Assembly: GCA_018136815.1 (NCBI GenBank)
Contig: CM030942.1
Location: forward strand, 285,551 to 349,550
Origin: Isochrysis galbana
Lineage: Eukaryota; Haptophyta; Isochrysidales; Isochrysidaceae
Length of the DNA stretch: 64,000 bases
Direction: 5' to 3'
The number at the start of each line of letters is the position of its first letter. Position 1 is the first letter of the stretch. The position numbers and the translations under genes are program-made. The notes beneath the pieces are model-generated. The model had not been told where the DNA came from and did no database searches. It saw only the letters and a list, made by a program, of their open reading frames with translations. Shown here in pieces: positions 25,601-37,466 of the stretch.

Positions 25601-25858
25601 TCGCGCGGCAATCATCAGCCGCCACTCCGTCCTCATGTGAACTCCGTAAATATGCTGCTTCTCGAGGCGTCCGGAGACGTTGCGGAGCCAGGGGAGCAGG
25701 CTCTCCTCGACGTGCAGATCTGCACCGTACCGGAGCGAGACGCCAGCCTCCCCCTTGCCCTGGGCAGTCGCGAGCTGCACAATCACTGCCGCCGCGCCAA
25801 GGAGGCAGGAGCCAGCGCCAAGGACATACGGCCAGAGCGGCGGCGGAGGGCGGCGCAT
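22676..25858 (-). CDS. CPA2 cation/proton antiporter, KEA4-6/TMCO3 type, five exons
   Basis: Exons on the minus strand are 25858-24941, 24845-24591, 24298-24204, 24016-23857 and 23677-22676. All are GT-AG and in phase, giving about 809 residues. Exon 1 starts MRRPPPPLWPYVLGAGSCLL (signal anchor) and encodes a 300-residue non-membrane region. Exons 2-5 give the antiporter core: LLLGYLISGMAAGPHGASLI, QLGVALILFSLGVELDL, GLCLSMASTAVVLRCLQ, GTLMLGVLVTQDLSVGLVLG and CSVGLAHIGEFGFLIASRG. The QD pair in helix 5 and the HIGEFGF helix are hallmarks of KEA/Kef-like K+/H+ exchangers. The C-terminus is a short Ser/Asn-rich tail. Relatives sit in endomembranes and set luminal K+ and pH. Intron 4 contains a 20-plus poly-C run on the plus strand. 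Exon 2's acceptor is the least certain. Confidence 0.82.
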
Positions 25859-28800
25859 GACAGGACGGGGCCGCACGCACCCCGCCCCGCCCTCGCGCCT
25901 CGCCCTTCTTCTTTCCCCCAGTGCCCCCGCAACCCTTCCCTTCCCTTCCGGTCGAATGGCCCTCCTCTGCCCCGCACCCCCTACCACCCCTTTCCCGCCT
26001 CCCGGGCCCCCGCCTCGCCCTTGGGCCGCTCCCCCCCCCCGCCCCTCCCCCCTCCCCCCCCCCCCCCGGGGGGGGGGGGGCGCAGACGGCGGGCCGGCGG
26101 GCCGGCCTCCCCCTTCCCCCCCCCCCCCCCCTTCCCCCCTTCCCCCCTCCCCCCCCCCTTCCCCCCCCCGCACGCGCGGGCGAGAGGAGGCGAGGGGCCG
26201 ACCCGCACCGCCGGCACCGCCGCGCCTCTCCCTACGGCCGTGCGAATCGCCTGATGAGATCGATGGATGAGAAGTCTGTCCAACCACAAACCAACCAACC
26301 CTCCCCCACCCCCACCCACCCTTCTGCCCAGTCCCTCCCTCTTCTGCCCGTGTCTCCTTCCTCCCTCGCTCTGGCTGCGCACGCTGGGCGTGTCGCCTCT
26401 GTCGCCGGGGCGCGGACATCCCCGCCTCTACACTCTCTCCACGTGGGCAATTATTGCCTCCGAGACATCCCACTGCTTGGCATCACGGGGGCAGTCGAGT
26501 GGGAGAGCGCCGCGCCATCTCCCAATGCCCGGCCAATGCCCTCCAAATAATGCTCCCCCACCGCCTCCGTTGACGCCTTCACGAGCCCCCTCGGAAGGGA
26601 AGAAGGCCCCGGCCCCAAAGACGAAGGCTCTCGTTCTCGTTCTCGCCCCTCGTTCCTAACCCTCAGCCACTACCACTACCGACGCACGCCCCTTCAGCCG
26701 CGGTTCGCCGTTTTCTCCGGCCGTCGTTCGTTCCCCCCCCGCGCTGTTGTATTCCTGCCCATCTGAAGGCTGTAGGCATGAATATTCGTGTAAGGTACGC
26801 GCTCACAATTACAATTGAACAGTTCCCCGTGTTGCCACTGACGCACAAGACACACAGATTCGGATTCCCCATGGTCTCAAGTCCAGGTTTTCAGATTTTG
26901 GTCTCGAAATTTGAGATTCAAATTTTGTTTTTGCTCCCTTTCCCTTGACCCAGTCGAGTCATATTCGACAAGGTGCGCGAGGGTAGCGAGGGCAATGGGC
27001 TCGGCCACTAGGGCAGTGTATCTTTATTTGACTTTATGCTCTGTCACTAGTCGAAGTGGATGAACAAAGAAGTCCATGCCGCCCGCCCGGTCGCGGTGCC
27101 AAGTTAGCCGCTCTAGCCCTCGGTGACTAGTGCGGTTCACGTGAGCGTCTTGAGTTTTGTGATACTTTCGTGCACATTGAAGTCCAACAATACGAGTATG
27201 GCTCATGGTCCAGTGTGCATAGAAGCGGGTCTTGTGGACCCAGTAAGTTGGCGTCACAAATTTCCTCGTCATTTGATGTTTATGCCTCGCAGGAAGGGCC
27301 TCACTAAAAATATACCGGGAGGGGGGCCCGACTGTATTTCGCGCTCCGCCTTCGAAGGCCCGAAATTCGGTAATTTTTGAAATTTTCGCCGGATAACCCC
27401 CAATTTTTTTCGCTGATCCATCTCATCGGAACCCTTAGGGAGCTTATTTAGCCCTTCAATCTCCCATTGTAGCTGGTGCCATCCGCACCCCCATAGTGAG
27501 TGACCGGGCTATCTGAGTGGGGGCGCGCGCATTGGCATGTCAATTGCCGGAAGGAAGGGCTGGATAGCTGGGGCGGGTGTCGGGTGTGTGTGTGCTGGAA
27601 GTGACACTTCTGCCCTTTGAGGACGGCAGAGGACGGGGTTCCAGCCCCGCAACCCCGAAAGTGGCCTTTGGTGGGCACTAGCATCCTTCATTGTAGCCCC
27701 AACGCACCAAAATCTACTAAAAAAAAACTCCCTGGCCACCGCGAAAAAAACACCGCATTGTCTTCGCTCGTACTCGCCACCATGAAACAATTGGCTTCTG
27801 AAACTTTGCAGAAGCTCTTATGATAGCATGAGACACCTCTCCATGCATTCACATCGACTTTTGGGTGCGATTGTGAAAAGTCGATTTTTCCCGTCCCCAC
27901 CTCTACTAGCTAGCGAGCTAGGGGGAGAGAGAGAGAATGAGAATGAGAGCTTCTTAGGTCCAAGGTAGACACGAGGGGCTACAACGCGGGGACTCAAAAA
28001 GCTGCTGACCAACAGAGACAGACAAACTAAACCAAACGGGGCGAAAACTAACCACACTTGGACGGACGACCGAGCGTCGGCACCAAGGCAACTTAGCAGC
28101 GCACGGACATGCGACAGAGGGCAGAGGGGACGGCACAACGAGGGCAGACCTCGCTGGGGGAGCTGCGACCGAGGTATAACAGAAGACGGACGACAATCGT
28201 GGAACGTTTGATGTCATCAAGCGAAAGTAGGAGAAGAGACGATATACCCATCAACGAGACCTTGAGAGTTAAAATAGCTCGCCGGCTAAAAGTAAAAGTC
28301 TGTCCTCGTATGGAATACGACAGCAGCGCGCCCGGCATCGGTTCGAAGTTGAGCTTTTCAAGCTTTTGCGATTTTAGATTTTAGCGTCTTTTGTCAGTTT
28401 TCGATTACGTTTTGTTGTGGGGGCCCAAGGGGGGGGTCCGGGTCCTAATGGGCCCCGGATATGTGCTAATTGGGTGTATTGGGAACTTTCTCCCGAAAAA
28501 AATCCTCAAATTTCCTCAATTCTGAGATGGTCATTTTTTCACCCCTAATAAAAAAACACTGTTTGACCGCCCTACGATTTTATAGCGCCTAATAAAAATG
28601 GGGCACATCCATAAAGCTCAGCATGCCTCTAGTGCTAAGGGATGAGGGACCGTGCCTCATCGGCAACGGAGCCCCTCCCCCGCGATCCCGCGATGGGGTG
28701 TGTGCGCGGTTGGTGCATGGCTCGTCCGGTGTATGTGGCTAGGGATGCTAGCCAACAAGACCTCTTACAAGACTACAATTTCTAACGTCTTCGCTCTTCT

Positions 28801-28971
28801 CACTGAGTCCCATAGACCATACAAAGATAGGTTGGGCCAAACACCTTCCACGTCTCTACGTCTCCACCCTCGGAAGTGAGAAAGGATTGACCTAGAGGAG
28901 CAGAGCTCTAGTGCCCTTGCTTTTTGTTTTTGCGTGCGATGTCTGGTGTCGGCTCTTTGCCTGGGTTGCAG
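25859..28971. other. Long intergenic region with homopolymer tracts; no gene recognised
   Basis: From about 26029 to 26170 there are dense poly-C and poly-G runs. An open frame reaching 26473 on the minus strand is Gly/Arg-rich translation of this tract and is not counted as part of the antiporter. From about 26880 to 28620 the DNA is more AT-rich and contains one member of a long inverted-repeat pair at about 27905-28160. The right end may hold the first exon of the cyclophilin gene. Confidence 0.45.
27905..28160 (-). repeat. Dispersed repeat, inverted partner at about 51226-51475
   Basis: Read as reverse complement this matches 51226-51475 at roughly 80 percent by eye. Shared landmarks include gtgtggttagttttcgc, ttggtttagtttgt, ctaagaag, tctcattctcattctctc and agctcgctagctag. 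Confidence 0.8.
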
Positions 28972-29445
28972 GCGGGCAATCCTGTGGTCTTCATGGACAT
29001 CGCGATCGGCGGGCACTCGACCGGACGGATCAAGATGGAGGTGTGTGGCCGCACGCTCGCCGCCTGCCTACCAACCCAGTGCTCAGCAGCCCGTGCCGGT
29101 GCCTGCAGCTTTTCGCTGACTCTGTCCCGAAGACAGCCGAGAACTTCAGGCAAGTGCCACAAAGCCAGAAAGCATTTGTTTGAAAGCGCGCGAGGACACG
29201 GGCGCGCGCGGAAAGGGGATGGAGATGTCTGGGTGCGGCTGGGGCGGGGGTTGATGCACGTAAGAAACGGCGGCGTACAATGATCGGGAAGGGGGCGGCA
29301 CATGCGGCAAGCTGATCAAACTGAGGGCAGCTGGTGGCAGGCGCATGTCGGGCACTGGCGCCTTTGCGTTGACCGGTGAGCGGAGCCCGCGCGCAGGAGA
29401 CACACATTTGACAGCTCGTCTCTCCGCATGCCGTAGACAGCTATG
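28972..29445 (+). CDS. Cyclophilin-type peptidyl-prolyl isomerase, cut by an assembly gap
   Basis: Three exon pieces are readable: 28972-29040 (AGNPVVFMDIAIGGHSTGRI, then KME), 29109-29149 (LFADSVPKTAENFR) and 29437-29445 (RQLC across the junction), after which 100 N begin. Together they give the start of the cyclophilin fold, where NP-V-F-DI-IGG and LFADxVPKTAENFRxLC are family signatures. The catalytic Arg and Phe region lies beyond the gap. The donor of the second exon is GC (AG|gcaagt) rather than GT, and phase continuity supports it. An upstream exon with the start codon is expected but not identified. Cyclophilins catalyse cis-trans proline isomerisation; location cannot be judged without the N-terminus. 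Confidence 0.85.
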
Positions 29446-29545
29446 NNNNNNNNNNNNNNNNNNNNNNNNNNNNNNNNNNNNNNNNNNNNNNNNNNNNNNN
29501 NNNNNNNNNNNNNNNNNNNNNNNNNNNNNNNNNNNNNNNNNNNNN
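29446..29545. other. Assembly gap (100 N)
   Basis: It separates the cyclophilin exons from the first readable exon of the exostosin-family gene. Parts of both genes are missing here. Confidence 0.99.
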
Positions 29546-29576
29546 ATGCTGAACGCCCTCCTCTTCACCTACACAG

Positions 29577-31855
29577 GCACTCCTGAATGAGGAGAGTGCT
29601 CGCGCAGCGGTGGTGACCACGGTGGCTTCGGCTGTCAACGAGCCCCGATTCACCGGTGCAGTACGTGACGGCATTCTCTTCCGAAAGGCAGCCGCTCGGA
29701 TGACTTGGCCAGCGGGATCAATCATGCCGTCACTCCGGAAAACGCCAAGGGAAGGTCATGTGGGGCCAAGTGGCCCTCAACAGAGCAGCAACAAGGACAC
29801 GCCTGCTTGGTGCGAGGCGACCGCCGGGGGAGATGCGCCGAGCACTAAATGTGGATGCAGCTACCCAGGCATCCACGGCGAACTGTGCGAGGAGCGGCAC
29901 GAGGCGTTTTGCTTGAATCAGTGCTCTGGTAACGGGAGATGTGCCGAGCTCGGAGGTTTCTGCAATTGCGACAGCGGCTACTTTGGGGTTGATTGCTCGT
30001 TGACTGTCGAGCGCGGTCAAGTGGTGCTACACGCCAACCATCCTGCGAGACGCCGAGAACAGGTTGGCCGGAGCGGGCTCAGGGAGGAGCACGCCCAAGG
30101 GGGCGGCACTGCACAGCACGAAAGTGATGGTGGATCCAGGTCGCCCCGCATTTACGTTTACGAGCTGCCGGATCATACCTCGCTCGTGCTACAGTACCGT
30201 GCTGCCGAACACATGTACGTGCATGAAAAGCTCGAGCGATGTTGCGTGCACTCGCGTCTCCTCCTTTTCTATCGGGCTGAATTGACTATCCCCCCTTAAT
30301 TTAGGTGTACTCCACGCAAATTCTCCTCGTCGAACAAAACGGTTTGGAACAGCGGGTACGCGTACTCAATTGATGTCGCGTTGCACGAGGCTCTCCTCCG
30401 ACACACTCATCGCGTGGCGTCGCCTGAAGATGCCGACTTTTTCTACATCCCGACGTATCTTTCGTGAGTAAATTAGCCGATGGGGGCTTGCCATGGGCCG
30501 TTCTCACACAGCCCCCGCCGTTCTAATACCTCTACAGGCCCATTTTGCCCGCTCACATCGTTGTGATGTTGGACCATCGCAGATGTGCCATCCTACCGGT
30601 ATTCGACTATGTTGGACCGGCCGCTTACATGCAAGGATTCCCCATGCGGCCGGTGCGCCGCCACCCTTTGCCAGCTCCTGCTTGCATTCGTATGTTGGCA
30701 GGTCGGATCAAAGTACCGTTGTCAGATGATGCAATCCTCTACACGCTCGTCGTTTGGCAGGTGACGGCCATGCGGATGCTCGCAGATGCGGTCGAACAAG
30801 TGAAGTCTCAAGGCCCGTATTGGCAGCGCTCAGGTGGGCGAGATCACATTGTACTCATCTCACACGATGAAGGAGGCTGTTGGGCACCGCAGGAGGTTGC
30901 AGACCGTGCCATCATCTTGTCGCATTGGGGTAGAATGGACGCTCGGCCGCATTCCTCGTCGCGATACATGGCCGACAACTGGGAATCAGATTGGCGAAGC
31001 CCGATTCGTGGGATTGACGGGCGTGTGTGGACCTTTGGTAGCGGCTCCAGATCCATGATCGGCATCCACCCTTGCTACAACCCACGGAAGGACATATTGA
31101 TCCCAGTCTTCACGAATCCAGACCGGATATTGTCGTCTTATTGGCTGGCTGAACCGCCTGCTGCCTCGGGTGGGAGTCCCGCGTTGGCGCTGCTCGATGC
31201 GCCGCGACCAACCCTCGCTTACTTCTCGGGAAACTTGGCAACGAACGAGCCAATCAAGTACTCACGTGGAGTTCGTCACCGTTTGGTGGCTACCTTCAAG
31301 GGCAAACCCGGTTGGATGCTCGTGGGAGGACGGGGCAGCGCGTACGCACGGGACCTCTCGACCTCCCAATTTTGCATCGTGCCGCCGGGCGGCGACGGCT
31401 GGTCATCTCGAGTCGACGACGCTGTTCGTCATGGATGCATCCCTGTCATTCTGATTGATAATGTGCACCTGCCATTCGAATCTCTCCTTGACTATGACGC
31501 CTTTGCACTGCGTGTCCCCGAGGCCCACGTGGAGAAGCTCGACGAGCTCTTACGTGCAGTCCCTGAAGAACGCAAGCGAAGAATGCGCATTGCGATGAGG
31601 GCGGTGTGGACGCGATTTGCGTACACGAGAATCGTGCTTGACGACGATGTTTACCTGCCATCACGCCGGAGTGATGGCCTCCAACTGCCGCGATCGGAGT
31701 CCGTCGCACGGCTGCGGAAGCAAATAATGCAGCGGGGAATCGCAGATGCTCCTGACGCGTTGGACACGATATTGATGGCGCTGCATGCGAAGATGCGATC
31801 CACTAGTCACGGCGGTGCTTGCGAAGGCTTGATGCCTCCGGGAAGGCCGCTGTAA
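29577..31855 (+). CDS. EGF-exostosin family glycosyltransferase (GT47 type), 5' end missing
   Basis: Exons 29577-30214, 30305-30463 and 30538-31855 join in phase (about 704 residues). The first readable exon starts after ctacacag, so an upstream exon is missing, probably in the gap. The protein has an EGF-like module (CLNQCSGNGRCAEL and CNCDSGYFGVDCS), then the exostosin domain: RIYVYELPDHTSLVLQYR, YSIDVALHEALLRH, ASPEDADFFYIPTYLS, DHIVLISHDEGGCWAP, FCIVPPGGDGWSSRVDDA and HGCIPVILIDNVHLPFE. Such enzymes are Golgi type II proteins that extend cell-surface or extracellular polysaccharides. The donor at 30214 lies inside ACATGTACG, and using it restores the family sequence. Nucleotide-sugar specificity cannot be inferred. 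Confidence 0.88.
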
Positions 31856-33284
31856 TTATGCATTTTCGATGTACGAGCAGCCGAGAAGGATGCAGTTTTT
31901 GCCAGATAGATCGACTCCATCTTAGGCCATGACGACTCCGACTATCCAGGACTTGTTCATAGCATACATTCTCCGTCTCTACAATCACGTTGATGTTCGC
32001 GGTGGTCAATTTTGCTTTTCGCGCCGTCAGCCGACTGCCTTGCAGTGTATCTAGTCCCACGCTCTCAAGCTTACTTCTTCACGTGCACCGCTATTGCTAT
32101 ACTATGGTAATTGTCTTGTTAGACGGGGCGAGGTCGCAGCTAGTTTTGCTTTGCGCTTGTCTCGAGCTATTTTTTTCTATCTTAATGGTAGGGCTACTTA
32201 GTAATCGCCGGGGTTGGTATGGGTCTACAATAATGTTATTGAGCATTAGTACCTCTTCTCTCACTAGCCTTGGACCAACACGCCAAGCCGCCACGCACAT
32301 GACCCCACCAAATCCCAAGGCACAAAGAAAACTAAGCGCACCTGATTATGATTATACAGTATACCTCCCCCCTCGCAGCCCTCGGCGTCCCGTTAGCCGT
32401 TAGAACTCCCCACAAGCTCATTGGGGTGAAGGCCCAGTTAGTCGCCAAGGTAACAAACATGTACATTGAATAAAATAAAATAATCAATGTTATATCCTAG
32501 CCACCCCCACTAGCTAATTGGACACAACGTTTCGCAGTCCCGGAATCCCGCCATGCCTGACGAGCTAGGTGTCCGAGTGATACATACCGAGGTCGCGTTC
32601 CATCGAAAGAGTACCATGCCATGCGAACAATCTTATTATTTGCTACACCCCGTAAGGTTAACTTATTTATTGTTATTGTAATATGTAATATACTAATAAT
32701 CCTCCCAACCTCATCTACCCAGAGAGAGGTCCTCAAGCAAAGTCGCGTTCCGTCGGATTTTAATCTAACTGAGCATTAGTACCACTACTCTCACTAGCCC
32801 GGTACTAACACGACAGCCCTCAGCGCACCTGCCCGTACACCTTGGCGCGTGCTGTTGACACAGATACATACACCTATGCACCCCTCCAAATCTCCCCCCT
32901 CGCATGCCCCCGGCTCCCATTCTAACTCCCCACAAGTTAAAATGAGGGAAAACCCATTGAGGCGGACCGATCGACGCCGGTCGACTCTCCGGGAAAAAGC
33001 ACCGGGGGGGGGGGGGGGGGACCTCTCGTCAAAGAAGAAGAACGGCCCTTACCAGCTCACGCCGCGAGCGGTTCTCGAGAAATAAGCAACTGACTGCGCC
33101 CCGAGGATACCTGCCACAAGTGTATCCCAAGACGTCTTGAGCCGCTCCCTTCCCATCTCCCTCCTGTCGCCAGCCGCCCCCCTCCGCCCGTTTGCTAATG
33201 CAAACGGGTCTCGTTTCTCACCACACTGCATCGGGGGGGGGTGCAAATCCCCTCCTCTCCCTCGTTCCATTCTCTTCCGCCCCA

Positions 33285-33705
33285 GTCCCTGCGGCGCGTC
33301 GCCATGCGGCGCGCCATGGCCTGCTCTCAGAGGTCCTTCAGGGGCGTCCAGAGGGTCAGCAGGGGCAGCTCAGGGGGCAGTGGAGGCTGGGGCTCAGCCC
33401 CTGGCCCCCCCTGCCTCTCCCTCGCTCGCCTCGCTGGCCTTGGGTGCCGCCCTGAGTCCCCTGTCTGCCTGGCGACCAGGGATGGGGGGGGGAGTCAGTA
33501 CGAGAGCTGGCCCATGCGGGCCTGGGAGTGCGGCTCGCGGCCCGCGCCCACTAGGGGTCTGGGCCAGAATGATGATTGCCCAGCCCCTGCCAGAGGGCCA
33601 GAGGGCAGGGGCTGAGGTTGGATGTACGGGCTCACCCCGGGGGGTGTCCGCGATGGAGAGAGGGGGCGCGAGGCCCCCATTGACCCCCACTTATAAAAGT
33701 AGGTT
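33285..33705 (+). repeat. Dispersed module, short copy
   Basis: It matches both ends of the longer copy at about 40640-41775. Left end: caggggg, cagtggaggctggggctcag, cctcgctggcc, gcctggcgaccaggga. Right end: ccccggggggtgtcc, gatggagagaggg, gaggcccccattgaccc, aaaagtaggtt. The 0.86 kb present in the middle of the longer copy is absent here, so this looks like an internally deleted, non-autonomous derivative. Confidence 0.7.
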
Positions 33706-34249
33706 ATGTCGTCGGATTTTAATTCTAATATTACAAAACAAGTTTCATTAAGCGGTCTTAATGCGATTTGTATTTGTACTAATAAAATCTCATGAGACAG
33801 GTGTGATGAGTAAGTAGCAGTCACTTCGACATGCGCACGGCGTGCACAGATGCGCGCCCTCTGCGCGGGGGGCGCCGTGCGCCGTGCGCGCGCATGGAAC
33901 CTTGGTCTGGATGTGCACGCCGTCGAGATTTCGCCAGGTGCACGCCGTGCGTGCGTCCGGAAGCCAGACTCCAGACTCCCCGCCCCTGAAGTCCGATCCA
34001 AGGAGCTCAAAACTCAAAACTCATGGACTAATGTGCGCCCTTGAATGACACTCGGCTGAGGTCTTGCAGCTGCCCCCTCCCCGAAGATGGAAGCGGAGCC
34101 TTCCGCCTTCCGAGATACCACATGAAAAGGAACGGCAAACGACCTTCCGCTTCAGCACTACGCACTACCGCCCCCACAACCCGAGCCCTTAAGTAGAGCA
34201 CGAGAGGAGTCGCCGCAAGGCAGGTTGAGAGGAGTGAGAGAGTGCGCGG

Positions 34250-34325
34250 GCGTGGCTATACGTCAGAGACCCAAAGCCGCGAGCGAGTCGTGGCTATACG
34301 TCAGAGACCCAAAGCCGCGAGCGAG
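34250..34325 (+). repeat. 37-bp tandem duplication
   Basis: Two adjacent copies of a unit starting cgtggctatacgtcagagac and ending ccgcgagcgag. Confidence 0.9.
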
Positions 34326-34533
34326 GCCAGACTATTTAATTGTTTTTGTCCATCTATGATCCCTGCAGCCACCAAAACCAAAATTGATTTTCACAACATC
34401 ACAACAGTAGCGCAGATAGTCGCACTCATTCATTTCATACGTACACGTATCAGGTACTCAAACTACCAGTCACAACATCATAACAGCAGCACACACGCAA
34501 TGAGAAGAAAGGTATCGTATATCTTTTCAGCTT

Positions 34534-35295
34534 TTAGATGACGAGCAACGTCTCATCACGCCCACTCTTCTCCCAAGCACGACGCAAACGTTCTGCCGCC
34601 TCCCCGCCGATGTGAATGCTGGATAGCCAAAGTTCATCAAGCGGGCATTTCACATCGAGAACTGCCTTAGCGAATGCATCAGCAGCACCATCGCCCAGAT
34701 TGTCGTTGGCATTGAGGCGTAGAATGTGCAGTGAGGGTGTTGAGGACAAGGCAGCGGCAAGAGCTGATGCTCCATCATCTCCCACGGCATTGTGCGCCAT
34801 GTCGAGCTCGCGGAGCTGGGTTTCTGGGAGAGCATCAGCTATGACACGAGCTGCCTCGTCATCAAGCTACAGAGCAAGCGGCGAGGGGGTGATGACGTTG
34901 ACAAGCTGTGGCCTGTGATGCCATTGCGCACTGTAGGCTGCAATGTAGCGCTGCCTGTGTGAGCTGGCCCGGACCTGGTTTTGGAAGAGGAAGAGGACTT
35001 CGACGCCGGCCTTCATGAGCTGCGCCAACCGAGGGGCGTCCTTCGCGCTCAGCTCCTCCCATCCCAGACTGACTCTCTTGAGGCAATTATTCTCGCCAAG
35101 CGCTTTTGCTGTCCCCTCGACGTGCTGCAGCCACGAGAGGCCGACAGCCGGATCAATGGCGGGGAGCGGCCGTCGCTCCCGGCATGGGCCTGACTTTTCC
35201 TTGGCCGCTGCTGACTCCTCCATCTGTCCGAGCAGCGGAAAGGTGTACGCGGGCACGGCGGCGAGTAGGGCGACCGCCGCCAGCCGCCGCACCAT
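34534..35295 (-). CDS. Secreted leucine-rich-repeat protein (RNI/NLRC3-like repeats), two exons
   Basis: Exon 1 (34975-35295) starts MVRRLAAVALLAAVPAYTF, a signal peptide, and carries LRR-like text (ALGENNCLKRVSLGWEELS, then VEVLFLFQNQ). Its donor is CAG|gtccgg. Exon 2 (34534-34866) follows ctctgtag in phase and adds repeats such as LPETQLRELDMAHNAVGDDG, ASALAAALSSTPSLHILRLN and CPLDELWLSSIHIGGEAAE. The total is about 217 residues. The alternating N-x-GDxGAxALA pattern is the ribonuclease-inhibitor class of LRR, usually a protein-binding surface. With a signal peptide it is probably secreted or lumenal. Upstream DNA carries CAG/CAC trinucleotide repeats. No specific partner can be named. Confidence 0.75.
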
Positions 35296-37466
35296 GGACG
35301 GCGAGCCGGAACTCTGCCCCTTATGAGGGAATATAAATACCCATTTAACGTGATCCCGACCCCCCTCCTCTCTCCTCCTCTCCTCCTTGCCACCACCAGC
35401 AGCAGCAGCAGCACCACCACCACCACCACCACCACCACCACCACCTGCACCAATAGCAGCAGCAGCAGCAGCACCAGCACCACTGCTATACGCTATACGC
35501 TATGCATGTATATGCTATACAGTTGACAATTGCCGCGGTTACCGTCGGTTGCTACTACTATACTACATACTACTATTGTTACTGTGCTAACGAGAGCAGC
35601 CTCCGCGCTGGGGGAAGCCCCCTAGCGGCGAACACCTACAACGAGCACGAGGACAGGCGCGGGGGAGAGGGAAGCAAGCGAGACCAAGCGCAAGAGCAAG
35701 GAGGGATTTAGGCGATCGCCTTGCGCAAGGAGACAAGCATGCAAAGTACAAAGTAGGCGAGATGCGAGATAGGCCAGGAGTAGGCTCAGGTAGAAATATG
35801 CAGTTTTTACTACCCAAATATGCAGAGAAAATATGCAGAATATATGCAGTTCGTCACCCAAATATGCAAAAAATATGCAAAACATATCTTATATGCGTAG
35901 GCAATAGCAATAGGCGTAGGCGTGAGACACATGCGAATGTTAAGTGAAAGTGAGGGAGGAGAGAAAGCAGACGAGAGACGAGGGGGGGTAGGGGGGAGGG
36001 AGAGAGGGTGGGAGAATGCAAGTAAGTAGCTAGCACATGAACCCCTTCATTCAAGCATCACGCACCTTCTTGCTCTTGCTTGCGCTTGTTGCGATTGAAG
36101 CGCAACATCAAAGACGCACACACTTGGTCCCCAAAGACCAAAAGCGTTCAATTATCCCCATCCCTGCTGACACCTTTCATTGTCACCTGGAGGTTACTTG
36201 AGTCAACTTGACCCTTCACATGTTGAAACACACACGTGGTCTGACTCCATTCACTCGATTTGGGGCAGGGTGGATATATCGTTGAAATCACGATATCTCT
36301 TGATATCCCATGTTGGTTTTCCCCTCCAAAGAAAATTGATCGAATTCCTTTGAAAGCGATCGTTTTTTTTTTGTCAAGAGCCTGGTGCGCGCTTTCAGAA
36401 CTGCCCCCTCTCCCTCCGCGCTCGCCACTTCTCCCGCGCATTCTGACACCCCGCGCATTTCGACACTGCCGCCCCACCCGCACGGCCCCCCTCGCCCGCC
36501 GCTCATTGACGCCACCTTCTTCTCCCTCCCTTCGGCCTCGCCGCGCCGCTTCCCCTCTCGCCGCCGCGCTTCCTCTCTCTCCACTGTGCGCTCTCCGCCC
36601 CTCTGCTCTTGCCACCCGCCTCCCTCTTCATGCGAGCGGTGTACGAGAGGATCTGTGCGAAAGGGAACCCAAGAAGACAGACGACGAACCGTTATCCTCG
36701 CTGGAGATACCTTCCCCGGCTGGAGGAAAGTGCGCTTTTAGAGTGGGGTTTTGTGTCCGCGTAGCGTTTTCGTACATAACGTTAGTCCGAACACCATCGA
36801 CAAGGGGGGGGGGGGCTTTGCTTGTGTGTGCGCAAAATAAAGCATATATCAACGCGCTACGTGACACCTGGGCATTTCACGACTAGAGGGTTCCCCCCCC
36901 CCCTTGAGAGGCACACCTTCACACACACACACACTCACACACACACACACACACATGATTGAGACGTTTTGGCTCCTAGACACCCCCTGGTTGCCGACCC
37001 TCCTCTGAGGTGTAGCATCGAGCTTGAGATTCAACCGGCATACATCCCCATTGATGATCGAGTTTTCTGCCGCTCCTGCCGCAGACCGACTACAAGAGGA
37101 TTTTCCTAACGTCGCGACTGCCCCACCCAAGGCTGGGGTTCAAAAGGGAATGTGTCGCGGCCAATTGTGGGCTATCCTCGGGTTCTCCACGCCCATCATC
37201 TCCTTCAACAAAAGACTGACTTCACGCAACCTGGGGCTGGCTTTGGGGTGGAGCAGCCTGTGAGTTGTGCAAGCCGCACCCGGCACGCGCCTCCCTCCCT
37301 ACGATAGGGGGGTGGGGGTGGTCGTTTCTGCGGGGAGTGCCTCCAGCCCTCCGCCTCCACTCCTCCACCCCGCGACGGCCCTCCCCTTCCCTCGTCCGTC
37401 CGTCGGCTCTTCCCTGCATACCCTCCTCCCCCCCCCCCCCCCCCCGTCGCATCACCCTCAAGTCCA
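35296..37466. other. Intergenic, microsatellite-rich; no gene recognised
   Basis: CAG/CAC repeats lie at about 35397-35485, ATATGCA-type units at about 35797-35890, a recurrent transposon end at 36747-36784, poly-G at about 36808, a (CA)n run at about 36919-36955, and poly-C at about 37429-37445, just before the next ATG. Pro/Arg-rich frames at 36260-36886 look like non-coding composition. Confidence 0.45.
36747..36784 (-). repeat. Copy of the recurrent TAACGTTATGT terminus (minus orientation)
   Basis: Its reverse complement reads TAACGTTATGTACGAAAACG, then ctacgcggacacaaaac, nearly identical to the ends of the 20132-21765 element. An element would extend to the left of this site. Confidence 0.7.

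Larger units (their letters stand above)
31856..34533. other. Repeat-rich intergenic region; no gene recognised
   Basis: Two diverged copies of one unit occur near 32250-32410 and 32770-32940 (tctcactagc, accaacacg or actaacacg, cgcacctg, ctccccacaag). A dispersed module lies at about 33285-33705, and a duplicated 37-bp unit at 34250-34325. A poly-G run is at 33003-33020. The AT-rich stretch 32460-32700 shows no frame of interest. Confidence 0.5.

Noticed and set aside
25859-26473. Extending the antiporter's first exon to 26473 on the minus strand
   Set aside because: The extra 205 residues are Gly/Arg/Glu-rich readouts of poly-G/C DNA. The ATG at 25858 is followed directly by a signal anchor.
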